Under the pieces are notes generated by a model. The model was not told the origin of the DNA, made no database searches, and was given only the letters and a program-made list of their open reading frames with translations. Positions 26,487 to 35,235 of a stretch of DNA of 64,000 nt are shown piece after piece; position 1 is the first letter of the stretch; each line of letters starts with the position of its first letter. A program made the translations under genes and the position numbers. The DNA is taken from assembly GCF_037992945.1 (NCBI RefSeq), contig NZ_CP150304.1, positions 1,987,501-2,051,500 of the forward strand, in the 5' to 3' direction. This DNA comes from Peribacillus sp. FSL E2-0218 (GTDB lineage Bacteria; Bacillota; Bacilli; Bacillales; DSM-1321).

Positions 26487-26513
26487 TAAAATATGTAAAA
26501 ATAAAGATTATGT
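26487..26513 (-). promoter_or_regulatory. Putative sigma-K promoter for the GQQG-repeat gene
   Basis: On the minus strand AC (26512-26513) is followed after 16 bases by CATATTTTA (26487-26495). This matches the sigma-K pattern AC-N16/17-CATANNNTA, 30 bases before the start codon. Confidence 0.55.
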
Positions 26514-26811
26514 CCTACATGGACAAAGATGGACAATGAATTTGGGCTGCCTAATTTCCAGCCGGGACTAGTATCACCGTAAAACAATCATGTTTATACT
26601 GCTTGCATCTTATTGAAACAGAACGCTATGGCCAAAGAGTATTTCAAAGCTAATGAATATTTCCCTAATTGTGAAATTAGTGTTCTTTGCTTCATGAAAG
26701 CGTCCTTTGCATAAAGGGTTTCAAGTGATAAATATAGAAGAAGATACTAGGCTGATAGGGTGATCCCTAAAAAAAGCAAATTCATAAAACGAAACTTATT
26801 GGAGGAAGCAA
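26514..26811. other. Intergenic region, nothing recognised
   Basis: About 300 AT-rich bases between the GQQG-repeat gene and the VOC gene. The VOC promoter should lie here. No ORF or RNA signature is seen. Confidence 0.4.
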
Positions 26812-27204
26812 ATGAAGGTAAAGAAAATCCATCATGTAGCAATCATATGCACGGATTATGAGAAATCAAAAAAATTCTATGTAAATATCCTAGGGTGTGA
26901 AATTAAGAAGGAAACCTATCGTGCAGAAAGAAAGTCGTATAAATTGGATTTACTGGTCGGGGGGGAATATCAGTTGGAATTGTTCTCCTTTCCGGAAAGT
27001 CCCTTAAGACAAAGTTATCCCGAAGCAAGCGGGCTAAGGCATTTGGCTTTTGAAGTGGAGGATATTGATCAAGCGGTCGAAGAGTTATGCAAAGAGAATA
27101 TTTCTGTCGAACCCATCCGGGTTGACGAGATAACCGGAAAAAGATTTACGTTCTTTTGTGATCCCGATGATTTGCCTCTGGAATTATACGAAAAGTCTTG
27201 CTGA
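26812..27204 (+). CDS. VOC-family protein of the YwkD/YaeR type
   Basis: The 130-residue protein closely follows the YaeR/YwkD glyoxalase-like group. Metal-ligand candidates are H8 (KKIHHVAII), E56 (YQLELFSFP), H76 (SGLRHLAFEV) and E123 (LPLELYE), the pattern of glyoxalase I-like enzymes. The substrate is unknown. GGAGG precedes the ATG. It is followed by a terminator, so it is monocistronic. Confidence 0.88.
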   Translation: MKVKKIHHVAIICTDYEKSKKFYVNILGCEIKKETYRAERKSYKLDLLVGGEYQLELFSFPESPLRQSYPEASGLRHLAFEVEDIDQAVEELCKENISVEPIRVDEITGKRFTFFCDPDDLPLELYEKSC

Positions 27205-27279
27205 ATGGAATCCATCTAGAAAGATAAACAAATTCGATTGGTCAGGTGCGAGGAGGTCCCGTTCAACTTGAACCTAAAA

Positions 27280-27322
27280 AAAGCAGACAAACTTTGGTAT
27301 CCAAGGGGTTTGTCTGCATTTT
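27280..27322 (+). terminator. Terminator after the VOC gene
   Basis: GCAGACAAAC and GTTTGTCTGC form a 10-bp stem with a 15-base loop, flanked by A-rich and T-rich sequence. Confidence 0.75.
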
Positions 27323-27446
27323 GGAAGCTGCATGTCGATTGCGGCTTCTTTTTTTGTCATGGACTTAAAATGGGCTGTCAAGGACTGCTCTGTAGTATAC
27401 AGTATTCAAGCAGGATTCATAAGATATAAAAAGGAGGGACAAGCAA

Positions 27447-27632
27447 ATAAAGGAAGAATGCAAGAATGGAGATAAAAACAGTGGTCCAAAAGAAGCTCGG
27501 TTTCGTTTAATAACAGGCACATTTACTGACATGGAAACGGCAGAGCTGATGGCAGATGAGCTTAAGCATCGTTATGGCTGGATTGTCTATATAATACCTG
27601 AACAAAGAGGAAAAGAAGGGGGATTAGAATAA
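27447..27632 (+). CDS. SPOR-like micro-protein with an ATA start position
   Basis: The frame has a perfect AAGGAGGG (27431-27438) but ATA at 27447, where an ATG would be expected. The next in-frame ATG is mid-domain near 27528. The 61 residues include FRLITGTFTDMETAELMADE and HRYGWIVYII, matching the spacing of SPOR domains (hydrophobic strand, G-x-F, AExxAxxL helix, strand). SPOR domains bind denuded peptidoglycan. It could use the rare ATA codon or be silenced by an ATG-to-ATA change. It is 29 bases upstream of the DUF1796 gene. Confidence 0.5.
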   Translation: MKEECKNGDKNSGPKEARFRLITGTFTDMETAELMADELKHRYGWIVYIIPEQRGKEGGLE

Positions 27633-27661
27633 ACGGACACTAACATCCTTGAGAATGCTCG

Positions 27662-28384
27662 GTGAATGAAGGGAAAATAATAGAGAGGATGGCTGACTTG
27701 AAATTACAAGATATTAAAGGGAAATATGATGTCATAATAAGTTTGGGCAGTTGGTGCGGTCCTTCACTTAATTTAAGGCGGCATAATTTAAGGAGGTTTT
27801 CATTCCCGCTTGATTGGGTCGTATCTAATTCATTATCCGATGTAAACAAATTGTTGAAGAACGGATTTGATGGGTTTATGGACATTAAGCAAATGCAGCG
27901 TATAGATGGTGTTGCCGCGTATCTTGATGATGGAGATGCCGTATTTGCGGACGAGGGCAGGAAGAAGCAAAACGCGCATTTTATTCAGGATAGCACGTAT
28001 AATATTATCTCGGTACACGATTTCCCAATCATTGAGGAGCAGGATTGGAGACAACTTTACCCCGCCTATAAGGAAAAGCTTAATGACCGAATAAGAAAAT
28101 TCATTGAAATACTTGCAAACAGCCAATCCGTTCTATTTATCCGGTGGGGGGCAGTAAGCATTCCGGAAGCACTTGAATTGCGATCTATCTTAGCAGGTAT
28201 GACACCTGGAAAATGTAACATCCTGTTCCTTGATCCAATAGCAGATATACCGAGTGTTAAGGAAATCGACTGGGGAATTGACGGGATTTGTACGACACAG
28301 GTTCCAAGCCAAAGCCCTAATGATGATTCCATGTGGGATCATGTTTATGATGGACTGGCCATAACGGACTACTGGAAGAATTAA
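27662..28384 (+). CDS. DUF1796 putative papain-like cysteine peptidase
   Basis: This 240-residue protein fits DUF1796. Its signature opening is YDVIISLGSWCGPSLNLRRH, with the candidate nucleophile Cys. FSFPLDWVVSNSL and a later SVHDFP motif (His, Asp) follow. The family is annotated as putative papain-like peptidases, but activity is not demonstrated to my knowledge. GTG 27662 has no strong ribosome binding site, and the ATG at 27689 is an alternative. It may be coupled to the SPOR-like frame. Confidence 0.75.
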   Translation: MNEGKIIERMADLKLQDIKGKYDVIISLGSWCGPSLNLRRHNLRRFSFPLDWVVSNSLSDVNKLLKNGFDGFMDIKQMQRIDGVAAYLDDGDAVFADEGRKKQNAHFIQDSTYNIISVHDFPIIEEQDWRQLYPAYKEKLNDRIRKFIEILANSQSVLFIRWGAVSIPEALELRSILAGMTPGKCNILFLDPIADIPSVKEIDWGIDGICTTQVPSQSPNDDSMWDHVYDGLAITDYWKN

Positions 28385-28549
28385 GGTAACCGTGATTATT
28401 TGACAGGATTATGGTTTGGGGAAATGATTCGGAGTTTCAGCCGGATTACGACGAATACGATCAAGAAATGGACAGATAAATGATTCAAATAGGGGTGCCT
28501 GCTCGAGCATTAGACATGAGTAGTCCCTCTTTTGGTCACTAGCAAATTG

Positions 28550-28590
28550 AAGGAAGAGCATGTTTTGGTTAAACATGCTCTCCTTCTTTA
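28550..28590. terminator. Bidirectional hairpin between DUF1796 and phosphoesterase genes
   Basis: AAGGAAGAGCATGTTT and AAACATGCTCTCCTTCTT form a long stem with a small loop between two convergent genes. AT-rich runs follow on both sides. Confidence 0.75.
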
Positions 28591-28611
28591 ACGGATGTCT
28601 GGGGATAGGGC

Positions 28612-30411
28612 TCATTTAAAGGTGAAACGCCGTTTGAAATCCCAATCCAAAATAAATGAGTTATTTGCACCTGTTAAAAACTTATAATCAATATAGGTTC
28701 TTTCCTTTTTAGTCATTTCGTCTACATATGGGGAATAGGTCCGGAAAAACAATTGGTTTTTCTTTTCATTGAATTCGACAAGTCTTAGCCAGCCATTCCC
28801 GCCACGATAATCCGATTGATAATTGACCACCATTTGAATGACATCATTCCCCGCTCTGTTTTTCTTTACTTGATGAGCAATGCCGAAATAATGTCCATTG
28901 ACCGTCATGAAAACTTGATTATGATCCTTTACGAGTTCTTTCCATATCAGCCGGCCATTGGCCGATTCAGCGGCGATGGTTTCGTTATTAATCACATCAG
29001 GGAAAATGATATCATGTGAAACGAGGATTGTCGGTTTATCCTGATGCTGATCGAGGACACCTTCCGCCCATTGCAAGTCTTTATGAAGGTTTTTCATATC
29101 AACGATCAAGACCAAGTATTGATAACTACCGGCCTTAACGATTGCAAAGGAGCTGTACCCGGATTGGGATGAGCCCTTATAGTATGCTTTATTTTGAAAA
29201 CGGTGCGGTCCATAGTGTGTTAGGAATGGGTTTCCGGCCGCATAATCATGATTTCCTGCCGCCATCATATAGGGGATGTGCTGCTTATCCAATTTCGAAA
29301 TGGCTGAAAGTGAGTTTTGCCATTGTTTTTCCGTATCACTATCGACAATGTCACCTACGAATGAATTCATGATGATATGGTTCTTCTTCGTGTTCTTGGA
29401 AATCCAATTCATCTGGCTATTGAAAATCTCTGGGTTTTGGCTTGAATATTTCTGAGTATCAGGAATGAAAACGAAATTATAATTTTTTTTATTCGTCAAA
29501 AGGGGCATTGATTTATTAGAGCCTTCGAAGGGATCATCGTCACGGGGATCCTTCACAAGCCATTCTTTTTCAGTCAATGCTTTATTGGCGATCCGGATTT
29601 CCTCGATATTCCCCGCAAATAGTTTATCCAATTTATTGCTCCATTCGGATGCTCCGATGTTCCAGCCCTTCCCAGTCAATCCCGCAATGCCTATAGCCTT
29701 TTCCGATTCTCCGTAATCACTTATGCTATTTAAAGTCAAGGTGGTCGCGCTGCCATCATTGACTACAGCCAAGTGGTACCATTCATCCGCATTTAACGCT
29801 CTTGACCAATTGCTTACATTATAAGTTAGATTGGAAGGGTGGCTTGTCCAATGTATTTTTTGATCGCTTGATAAAGTAAGGGCAGAAAGAAGTTTCTTGT
29901 CGCCGTCCATTTTATTAAGGTCGACCGCTTTTCCTTGCCTGGAGAAAAGTCCTAACCCATTGTTGGTTTTAGTTTTAGCTGGTAATTTAAAAATAGCTTC
30001 GATTGTGAATCCATTATCGAATTTCTCTGAATTGATCGGTGCGTTTTTCTTGGTTTTGAAGTATCGTCCTGAAGGCCCGTTTTCCTGATTAGCGAATTTT
30101 AGGCTATCCACCCCTTCACGATCATGATAATCTTCTTCAGACCATTGAATCAATCCTTTTAATTCAGGGGAGGCAGCATCCCCGATGGTTGCCATCTCCA
30201 GATCGTTTCCGTGCTTGCTTGTATCCTCGATCATTAAGTTTCCTTTATCGATTGAACCACTTTTGACATGCTGTCTTGTGAATTTCCAATCAGCCAGGAT
30301 CGTGCCTCGATCATTTTCAGCATCGGGATGTATGGAGTTTGCCGAATTGGCAATGCCGGGAACAATCATGAATAATAGTGTTAGACCAATAAATGCTTTT
30401 TTCATTTTCAT
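28612..30411 (-). CDS. Secreted LamG-like/metallophosphoesterase protein
   Basis: The 599-residue protein starts with a signal peptide (MKMKKAFIGLTLLFMIVPGI, cleavage near residue 24). Residues about 35-290 form a concanavalin/LamG-like beta sandwich. Residues about 310-550 form a calcineurin-like metallophosphoesterase, with FIPDTQKY (D), FVGDIVD (GD), AAGNHDY (GNHD), SHD and NGHYFG (GH). The domain order suits an extracellular phosphohydrolase that binds a polysaccharide or wall component. No sortase motif or transmembrane anchor is seen. It is monocistronic. Confidence 0.88.
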   Translation of the reverse strand: MKMKKAFIGLTLLFMIVPGIANSANSIHPDAENDRGTILADWKFTRQHVKSGSIDKGNLMIEDTSKHGNDLEMATIGDAASPELKGLIQWSEEDYHDREGVDSLKFANQENGPSGRYFKTKKNAPINSEKFDNGFTIEAIFKLPAKTKTNNGLGLFSRQGKAVDLNKMDGDKKLLSALTLSSDQKIHWTSHPSNLTYNVSNWSRALNADEWYHLAVVNDGSATTLTLNSISDYGESEKAIGIAGLTGKGWNIGASEWSNKLDKLFAGNIEEIRIANKALTEKEWLVKDPRDDDPFEGSNKSMPLLTNKKNYNFVFIPDTQKYSSQNPEIFNSQMNWISKNTKKNHIIMNSFVGDIVDSDTEKQWQNSLSAISKLDKQHIPYMMAAGNHDYAAGNPFLTHYGPHRFQNKAYYKGSSQSGYSSFAIVKAGSYQYLVLIVDMKNLHKDLQWAEGVLDQHQDKPTILVSHDIIFPDVINNETIAAESANGRLIWKELVKDHNQVFMTVNGHYFGIAHQVKKNRAGNDVIQMVVNYQSDYRGGNGWLRLVEFNEKKNQLFFRTYSPYVDEMTKKERTYIDYKFLTGANNSFILDWDFKRRFTFK

Positions 30412-30813
30412 AAAACATGCACCCCATTACAATTAGATAAAGCACTATTTGAATAGCCGCTATATTGTTATTCCTTATGTCATCCTGATATCTTTAACGA
30501 ATTATGTAAGGAAAGAAGATTTATACCGCAATATCATTTAGTTTGCTTATCTTCTTGTTAACTTATTAAGGATAGGTAAAAAAGGCCTATTCGACCTGTT
30601 GATATCAGGAAGATAATGACACTTAAGTTCTATATAAGCTGTGAAGCGGCTGAAACTGACGGCATTAAGGAATCAAAAAATCGCTATATCCGTGAAGAAA
30701 TTCAACTTTAATATATGGATAATTATTTTGACGGTCGTAAGAAAGAGACATCTTGGAAGGCAAATCCTATACAGTAGCTTGGAAGGTGCGTATGGTAACA
30801 GAGGAGGAGAAAT
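30412..30813. other. Divergent intergenic region, 400 bases
   Basis: This lies between the phosphoesterase and acetyltransferase genes. CCTGATATC near 30483 and GATATCAGG near 30600 are complementary but 110 bases apart. I see no Pho box of good quality and no gene. Confidence 0.4.
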
Positions 30814-31365
30814 ATGGAAAACAAATTCCCGGTTATTGAGACGAAAAGATTGATATTGCGTGAAGCAACAAAAGCGGACGCGGGTGATATGCTTGACTAT
30901 CTAACTGATATCGAGGTCGTGAAGCATATGGGATTGGAGCCTTTCCAAACAGTCGATGAAGTGTGGGAGGAAATCGGTTGGTATCAGTCCATCCGCAAAG
31001 AAGGTACAGGAATTAGATGGGGAATAACGATGAAAGATAACGGGAAGGTGATCGGGAGCTGTGGATTTTTTAATAGGGCCCCTAAACATTTCCGGGCAGA
31101 AGTTGGCTATGAACTAAATCAAGCTCATTGGGGAAAAGGCATAGCAGGTGAAGCTCTGGAAGCCGTCGTCAGGTATGGCTATCATCATTTTCAATTGGAA
31201 AGGATCGAGGCTTTAATCGAGCCCGCCAATATTCCATCCCAAAGACTGGTGGAAAAGCAAGGCTTTAAAAGAGAGGGCTTGCTTAGGCATTATGAATATA
31301 CTTGTGGGAAATTTGATGATTTATTGATGTACTCCCTAATAAAAAAAGATTTGAAAATCATCTAA
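30814..31365 (+). CDS. GNAT N-acetyltransferase (YjcK/RimJ-like)
   Basis: The 183-residue protein has the RimJ-like opening VIETKRLILREATKADAGDM. Its acetyl-CoA motif is ELNQAHWGKGIAGEALEAVV (about 108-127), followed by EPANIPSQRLVEKQGFKREG (about 147-166). GAGGAGGAG precedes the ATG. The substrate could be a ribosomal protein or a small amine. A terminator follows. Confidence 0.9.
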   Translation: MENKFPVIETKRLILREATKADAGDMLDYLTDIEVVKHMGLEPFQTVDEVWEEIGWYQSIRKEGTGIRWGITMKDNGKVIGSCGFFNRAPKHFRAEVGYELNQAHWGKGIAGEALEAVVRYGYHHFQLERIEALIEPANIPSQRLVEKQGFKREGLLRHYEYTCGKFDDLLMYSLIKKDLKII

Positions 31366-31396
31366 CGTCATGAAACAAATCCATGCTTTTTTTTTA

Positions 31397-31420
31397 AACC
31401 GCTGTAAAGCGGTCTTTTTT
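31397..31420 (+). terminator. Terminator after the GNAT gene
   Basis: ACCGCT-GTAA-AGCGGT followed by CTTTTTT. Confidence 0.8.
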
Positions 31421-31455
31421 ATGAACTTGATGCCGGAACGAGGTCCTAAGTTTTC

Positions 31456-31782
31456 TCACTTGTTGCGGTACTCTCTTTCAACCTTGCAAATACGTACGGA
31501 ATAAGAGGAATACCAGTCTTTCATGCCTTTTTCCTGAGCTTTTTTGTGTAAAGCATTCTCCTTCCAGCGCTTGATTGAATCCTGGGATTTCCAATAAGAT
31601 ACAGTGATTCCTGAACCGTTTTGATCCCTTACGCTCTCTACTCCTAAAAAGTCTTCTTGCTGAGAGGCAAGCTCAACCATGAAATCAGCGGTTGAATCGT
31701 AGCCTGCCGCATCTCCTTCACTTCTGTTTGACGTAAAAATACAAGCGTAGTAAGGCGGTTCGGGTGTATTTGCAAAAAACAT
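31456..31782 (-). CDS. Antibiotic-biosynthesis-monooxygenase (ABM)-like protein
   Basis: The ATG at 31782 is chosen because AAAGGGGG lies 9 to 10 bases upstream. The 108-residue protein has the ferredoxin-like ABM fold of YqjZ-type proteins: PPYYACIFTSNRS at the first strand, then the DFLGVESVRDQNGSGITVSY hairpin and the WKENALHKKAQEKG helix. Members are small cofactorless oxygenases or heme-degrading-like proteins, and the role here is unknown. Confidence 0.82.
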   Translation of the reverse strand: MFFANTPEPPYYACIFTSNRSEGDAAGYDSTADFMVELASQQEDFLGVESVRDQNGSGITVSYWKSQDSIKRWKENALHKKAQEKGMKDWYSSYSVRICKVEREYRNK

Positions 31783-31998
31783 CAATGGATTTCCCCCTTT
31801 AACTGACTTTTTTAAAATCATAACCTATCAGGATATGCAGGGATAGGGACATTCAGAAGCCGGCAAACCAAGCAATGGGGTGGGTCGTGGAGTTCAAGAT
31901 ATGTTTGGTCCATTATGCAAGAGGGGGAAGGAGATTATTTATTTTGGAACGAATATAGTACATTGAAGGTTTGTTAAAAAAAGGAGATGGTTTTATGT

Positions 31999-32838
31999 GT
32001 GGGATTCTTCAGTGAACATTTGGAAAGAGACTCCTATTTGCCCAAGCATCGTGATATTTTGTTGCTTCATGCAATAAAGGACCTATCGGCTGACCGGGAT
32101 GTTTTGGCCATATACCTTTCGGGGTCATTAGCGAAAGGGAACTTTGATGATTACTCTGATATCGATCTGCATACGGTTGTCATCCGAGAGCGGAAAGCAG
32201 CTTACTTAAAGGGAAAAATGCAACGAGCCAATGGCTGGGGGAATGCCGCTTTTCATGAAGATCACCATTCATCTTCACCATATATCGTCACACATTATGA
32301 TACCTTCGTCAAAGTCGATAGCTGGTATCATTCACCTGAGGAAGTTGTACCTTCCATCTGGATGAAGGAAATTGAAATCCGCCATGATCCCTTTAATATC
32401 GTGAGTCAGGTTGTTGAGGCATCGGCAGACATTGCTTACAAGTCTACAGTGGAGGAAGTGGAACTTTGGCGGGGGAAACTGCTTGCTTTTATCCATGAAA
32501 CATACCGAGCTGTTATGAGGGGGGAGAGATTATATGCACGATCTAATCTCGATAAAGTGCGCTGGCACATCGTCCATGGCTGGTATATGGAAATGGGGGA
32601 GCATTTAGACGGCTCCTATGGAGCATGGACGAAAATGGAAGGAAAAAGAAGTAAATTGGATGAAAAGAAATTAAACCTCTTAAATGAATGGGGCAGCGAT
32701 CGCAATCCTAGTGAAATCATGAAAACGATGGGAAAGATGATCCCGGAATTCCTTAGATTGAATAAGTGCCTAAGTATGCTGATGGACATCGAACCAAATG
32801 AAGATCTGATTAAAAAGATGATAAAAATGGCTACTTGA
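31999..32838 (+). CDS. Nucleotidyltransferase-domain protein
   Basis: The start is uncertain. AAGGAG ends at 31986, making GTG 31999 (12 bases) more plausible than the adjacent ATG 31987. The roughly 279-residue protein has the nucleotidyltransferase motif IYLSGSLAKGNFDDYSDIDL (GS...DxD) near residues 38-57. A helical C-terminal region follows. It resembles aminoglycoside-nucleotidyltransferase-like proteins of Bacillus. Resistance function cannot be claimed. Confidence 0.8.
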   Translation: MGFFSEHLERDSYLPKHRDILLLHAIKDLSADRDVLAIYLSGSLAKGNFDDYSDIDLHTVVIRERKAAYLKGKMQRANGWGNAAFHEDHHSSSPYIVTHYDTFVKVDSWYHSPEEVVPSIWMKEIEIRHDPFNIVSQVVEASADIAYKSTVEEVELWRGKLLAFIHETYRAVMRGERLYARSNLDKVRWHIVHGWYMEMGEHLDGSYGAWTKMEGKRSKLDEKKLNLLNEWGSDRNPSEIMKTMGKMIPEFLRLNKCLSMLMDIEPNEDLIKKMIKMAT

Positions 32839-32922
32839 TCTTAGTTTTCATAGCAGAAGATTTAAATGAATTGATTTGTGTTTAGATCACGATTTCAGAA
32901 CAAATACGGAGGGATGTCTAAC

Positions 32923-33475
32923 GTGGCTGAATTGATTTATCATGTGGCAGTATCGCTGGACCATTTCATTGCGGACCAAGGCATAATCGATGGAGATACC
33001 AGTAATTCCCTCTTTTTATTCGAAGGAGAGCATGTCCCGGATTTTTTAACGGAAATTCAGCAATATGACGCCGTATTGATGGGGCGGAAAACATATGAGT
33101 TTGGCTTTCATTTCGGCGCAAAACCGGGTGAACCTGGCTATAAGGGGCTGAAGCATTATATTTTCTCAAATTCCCTTCAGTTCGAATCGAACGAGGAAGT
33201 GGAGCTCATCAAGGGAAATGCCGTGGAATTCATTGAAAATCTCAAGCAGCAAGGGGAAGGTAAGCTATGGTTATGCGGCGGAGGCGAACTTGCCGGGAAT
33301 TTAATCAAGCATAAACTCATCGATCGATTGGTACTGAAAGTGAACCCCCATCATCATCGGGGAAGGCATCCCCCTTTTCGGCAGCGTCAAGCCTTTGCTT
33401 AAACTGGATTTAATTGAAATGACGCAGTATCCAAACGGTGTGATCAAACCCACATACAAAATTATCTATACCTAG
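32923..33475 (+). pseudogene. Frameshifted RibD-C/dihydrofolate-reductase-like gene
   Basis: GTG 32923 is spaced 9 bases from GGAGGG. The frame encodes IYHVAVSLDHFIADQ, then DAVLMGRKTYEFG and LWLCGGGELAGNL, typical of YwjB/YyaP-like dihydrofolate-reductase-fold proteins. At a C5 run (33345-33349) the frame is lost and stops at 33402. Removing one C restores VNP-IIIGEGIPLFG and a natural end at TAG 33475. One extra base thus truncates the conserved C-terminal strand. It could be a real mutation, a sequencing error or a slippage site. Confidence 0.85.
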
Positions 33476-33696
33476 GGGAATCAGTGATCGGGTTGCGGCA
33501 GCGGCCCTTTTTTTGTTGTTAAAATCTATTGACCCGCTGATGAAAGAAACTATATTTATTCTTTTCAGATAGTTTGCTTCATCCAACATAGTTACCTAGC
33601 GCTTACATATATAAAACGATACAAAAAGGTTGCTATAGACCCACCCAATTTTAAGTTGGTATGATAATCAAGTACTTAATTGTGGGGGGAAGTTGA

Positions 33697-34566
33697 ATGG
33701 AAGAACAGAAATATTATGACCTCAAATTAGGCGAACGTGGTGCAATCATTAGTATCATTGCTTATATTTGTCTATCTATTATAAAATTGGTTATTGGATA
33801 CATAAGTGACTCAGCTGCTCTAAAAGCGGATGGTTTGAATAATACGACTGATATTATCGCATCCATTGCCGTATTGATTGGATTAAGGCTAGCCCAAAGA
33901 CCCCCCGATAAAGATCATGGATATGGTCATTGGAAAAGTGAAACGATTGCCTCCATGGTGGCATCATTCATCATGTTTGCCGTTGGTGTGCAGGTATTGA
34001 TCGATGCCATTTCGTCCATGCTTGACGGGGGCAAGGAGTCGCCTGACACCATGGCAGGGTATGTGGGAATTTTATCAGCAATCGCCATGTATTTTGTATA
34101 TCGGTATAATAAAAAGCTGGCTCTCAAAATTAACAGTAAAGCCGTTATGGCCGCTTCGAAAGACAATATTTCAGATGCTTGGGTAAGTATTGGAACCGCT
34201 ATCGGAATCTTCGGCTCCCAACTAAACATGCCATGGCTTGATCCGCTGACGGCAATCATCGTTGGGCTTTTAATATGCAAAACAGCATGGGAAATATTCA
34301 GCCAATCCTCTCATGAGCTTTCAGACGGATTCGATGAAAATAAAATCCATCTCTATAAAGATGTCATTACAAATGTGAATGGGGTCAAGGGTATAAAAGA
34401 AATTAAAGGGAGAAATTATGGCAATAATGAAGTCATCGATGTTGTGATTCTTGTTAATTCCACATTGGATATAAAAGAAGCACATGATATTGCAACACAT
34501 GTAGAAAAAGTGATGATGAATGAACATGGGGTGTATGATGTACATGTTCATGTTGAGCCCAATTAA
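33697..34566 (+). CDS. Cation diffusion facilitator (MneP/YdfM-like)
   Basis: The 289-residue protein has six membrane segments and the CDF metal site in SAALKADGLNNTTDIIAS (DxxxD) near residues 38-55. A second acidic/histidine set is in DKDHGYGHWKSE. The C-terminal cytoplasmic domain is about 205-289, ending in HVHVEPN. It strongly resembles the manganese exporters MneP and MneS of B. subtilis. No MntR box was identified upstream. A terminator follows. Confidence 0.9.
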   Translation: MEEQKYYDLKLGERGAIISIIAYICLSIIKLVIGYISDSAALKADGLNNTTDIIASIAVLIGLRLAQRPPDKDHGYGHWKSETIASMVASFIMFAVGVQVLIDAISSMLDGGKESPDTMAGYVGILSAIAMYFVYRYNKKLALKINSKAVMAASKDNISDAWVSIGTAIGIFGSQLNMPWLDPLTAIIVGLLICKTAWEIFSQSSHELSDGFDENKIHLYKDVITNVNGVKGIKEIKGRNYGNNEVIDVVILVNSTLDIKEAHDIATHVEKVMMNEHGVYDVHVHVEPN

Positions 34567-34639
34567 CTATGCTGATTTTCCTTTGAACGAAGATATACCA
34601 ACATATTAGACAAATGCATATACATGTAATGGCAGATAC

Positions 34640-34672
34640 TCCCTCTCTAAATTGTTAGAGGGGGATTTTTTG
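34640..34672 (+). terminator. Terminator after the CDF gene
   Basis: CCCTCTCTAA and TTAGAGGGGG flank a 4-base loop, followed by ATTTTTT. Confidence 0.8.
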
Positions 34673-34700
34673 CATTCAAAAAATAGTGTTATTGCTTAGT

Positions 34701-34728
34701 ACAAGTTTCCACCTAATATCATAAGCTA
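34701..34728 (+). promoter_or_regulatory. Putative sigma-K promoter for the CotD-like gene
   Basis: AC (34701-34702), 17 bases, then CATAAGCTA (34720-34728) matches AC-N16/17-CATANNNTA. It lies 29 bases before the start codon. Confidence 0.65.
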
Positions 34729-34757
34729 CAAAGAAGTAAAAAAAAGGTGGTGTTTTT

Positions 34758-35024
34758 ATGAGTTGTAATTGTAGAAGATGTCGTGAACAAAGGGAAGAAG
34801 TGATTACAGATCCTACAAGGACCGTGGTGAATACGAGAACAAATCGGCGTGTCGTGAAGCATATTCATCCAACGGAAGTGATTAATGTTAATAGGACTGT
34901 GGTTAGAAATGAGCATTACTATCCTGTATATGAGAGAGACGTTTATGAAACGGTTGAAGAAAACGTTAATTGTGGCAGTAACCCGAACAATAATAATAGA
35001 TGCAGACCCTTCTGGGACAGATGA
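34758..35024 (+). CDS. CotD-family inner spore coat protein
   Basis: The 88-residue protein has cysteine pairs at the N-terminus (SCNCRRCREQ). The CotD core follows as VVKHIHPTEVINVNRTVVRN and EHYYPVYERDVYE, then an asparagine-rich tail. CotD is an inner-coat protein made late in the mother cell. AAAAAGGTGGTG precedes the ATG. A sigma-K-like promoter and a terminator flank it, so it is a single-gene unit. Confidence 0.88.
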   Translation: MSCNCRRCREQREEVITDPTRTVVNTRTNRRVVKHIHPTEVINVNRTVVRNEHYYPVYERDVYETVEENVNCGSNPNNNNRCRPFWDR

Positions 35025-35040
35025 ATAAGGATGTAATGGA

Positions 35041-35066
35041 GCGCCCATTCCTGGGTGCTTTTTTAT
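35041..35066 (+). terminator. Terminator after the CotD-like gene
   Basis: GCGCCCA-TTCC-TGGGTGC with one G-U pair, followed by a run of six T residues. Confidence 0.75.
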
Positions 35067-35235
35067 TAAAGGGATGCAGCGAAGCGGTTGAAATGGGCAG
35101 GTACCGTAAAAATTGCCGTGAAATGGATGAAAATAGGGAGTGCCAACAGAAAAAAACGAACCGATTGTTATACATAAATAATGAATGTTGATGAACAAAA
35201 AGGAATGCCTTTCAGATTGAGCATTCCTCATATCT

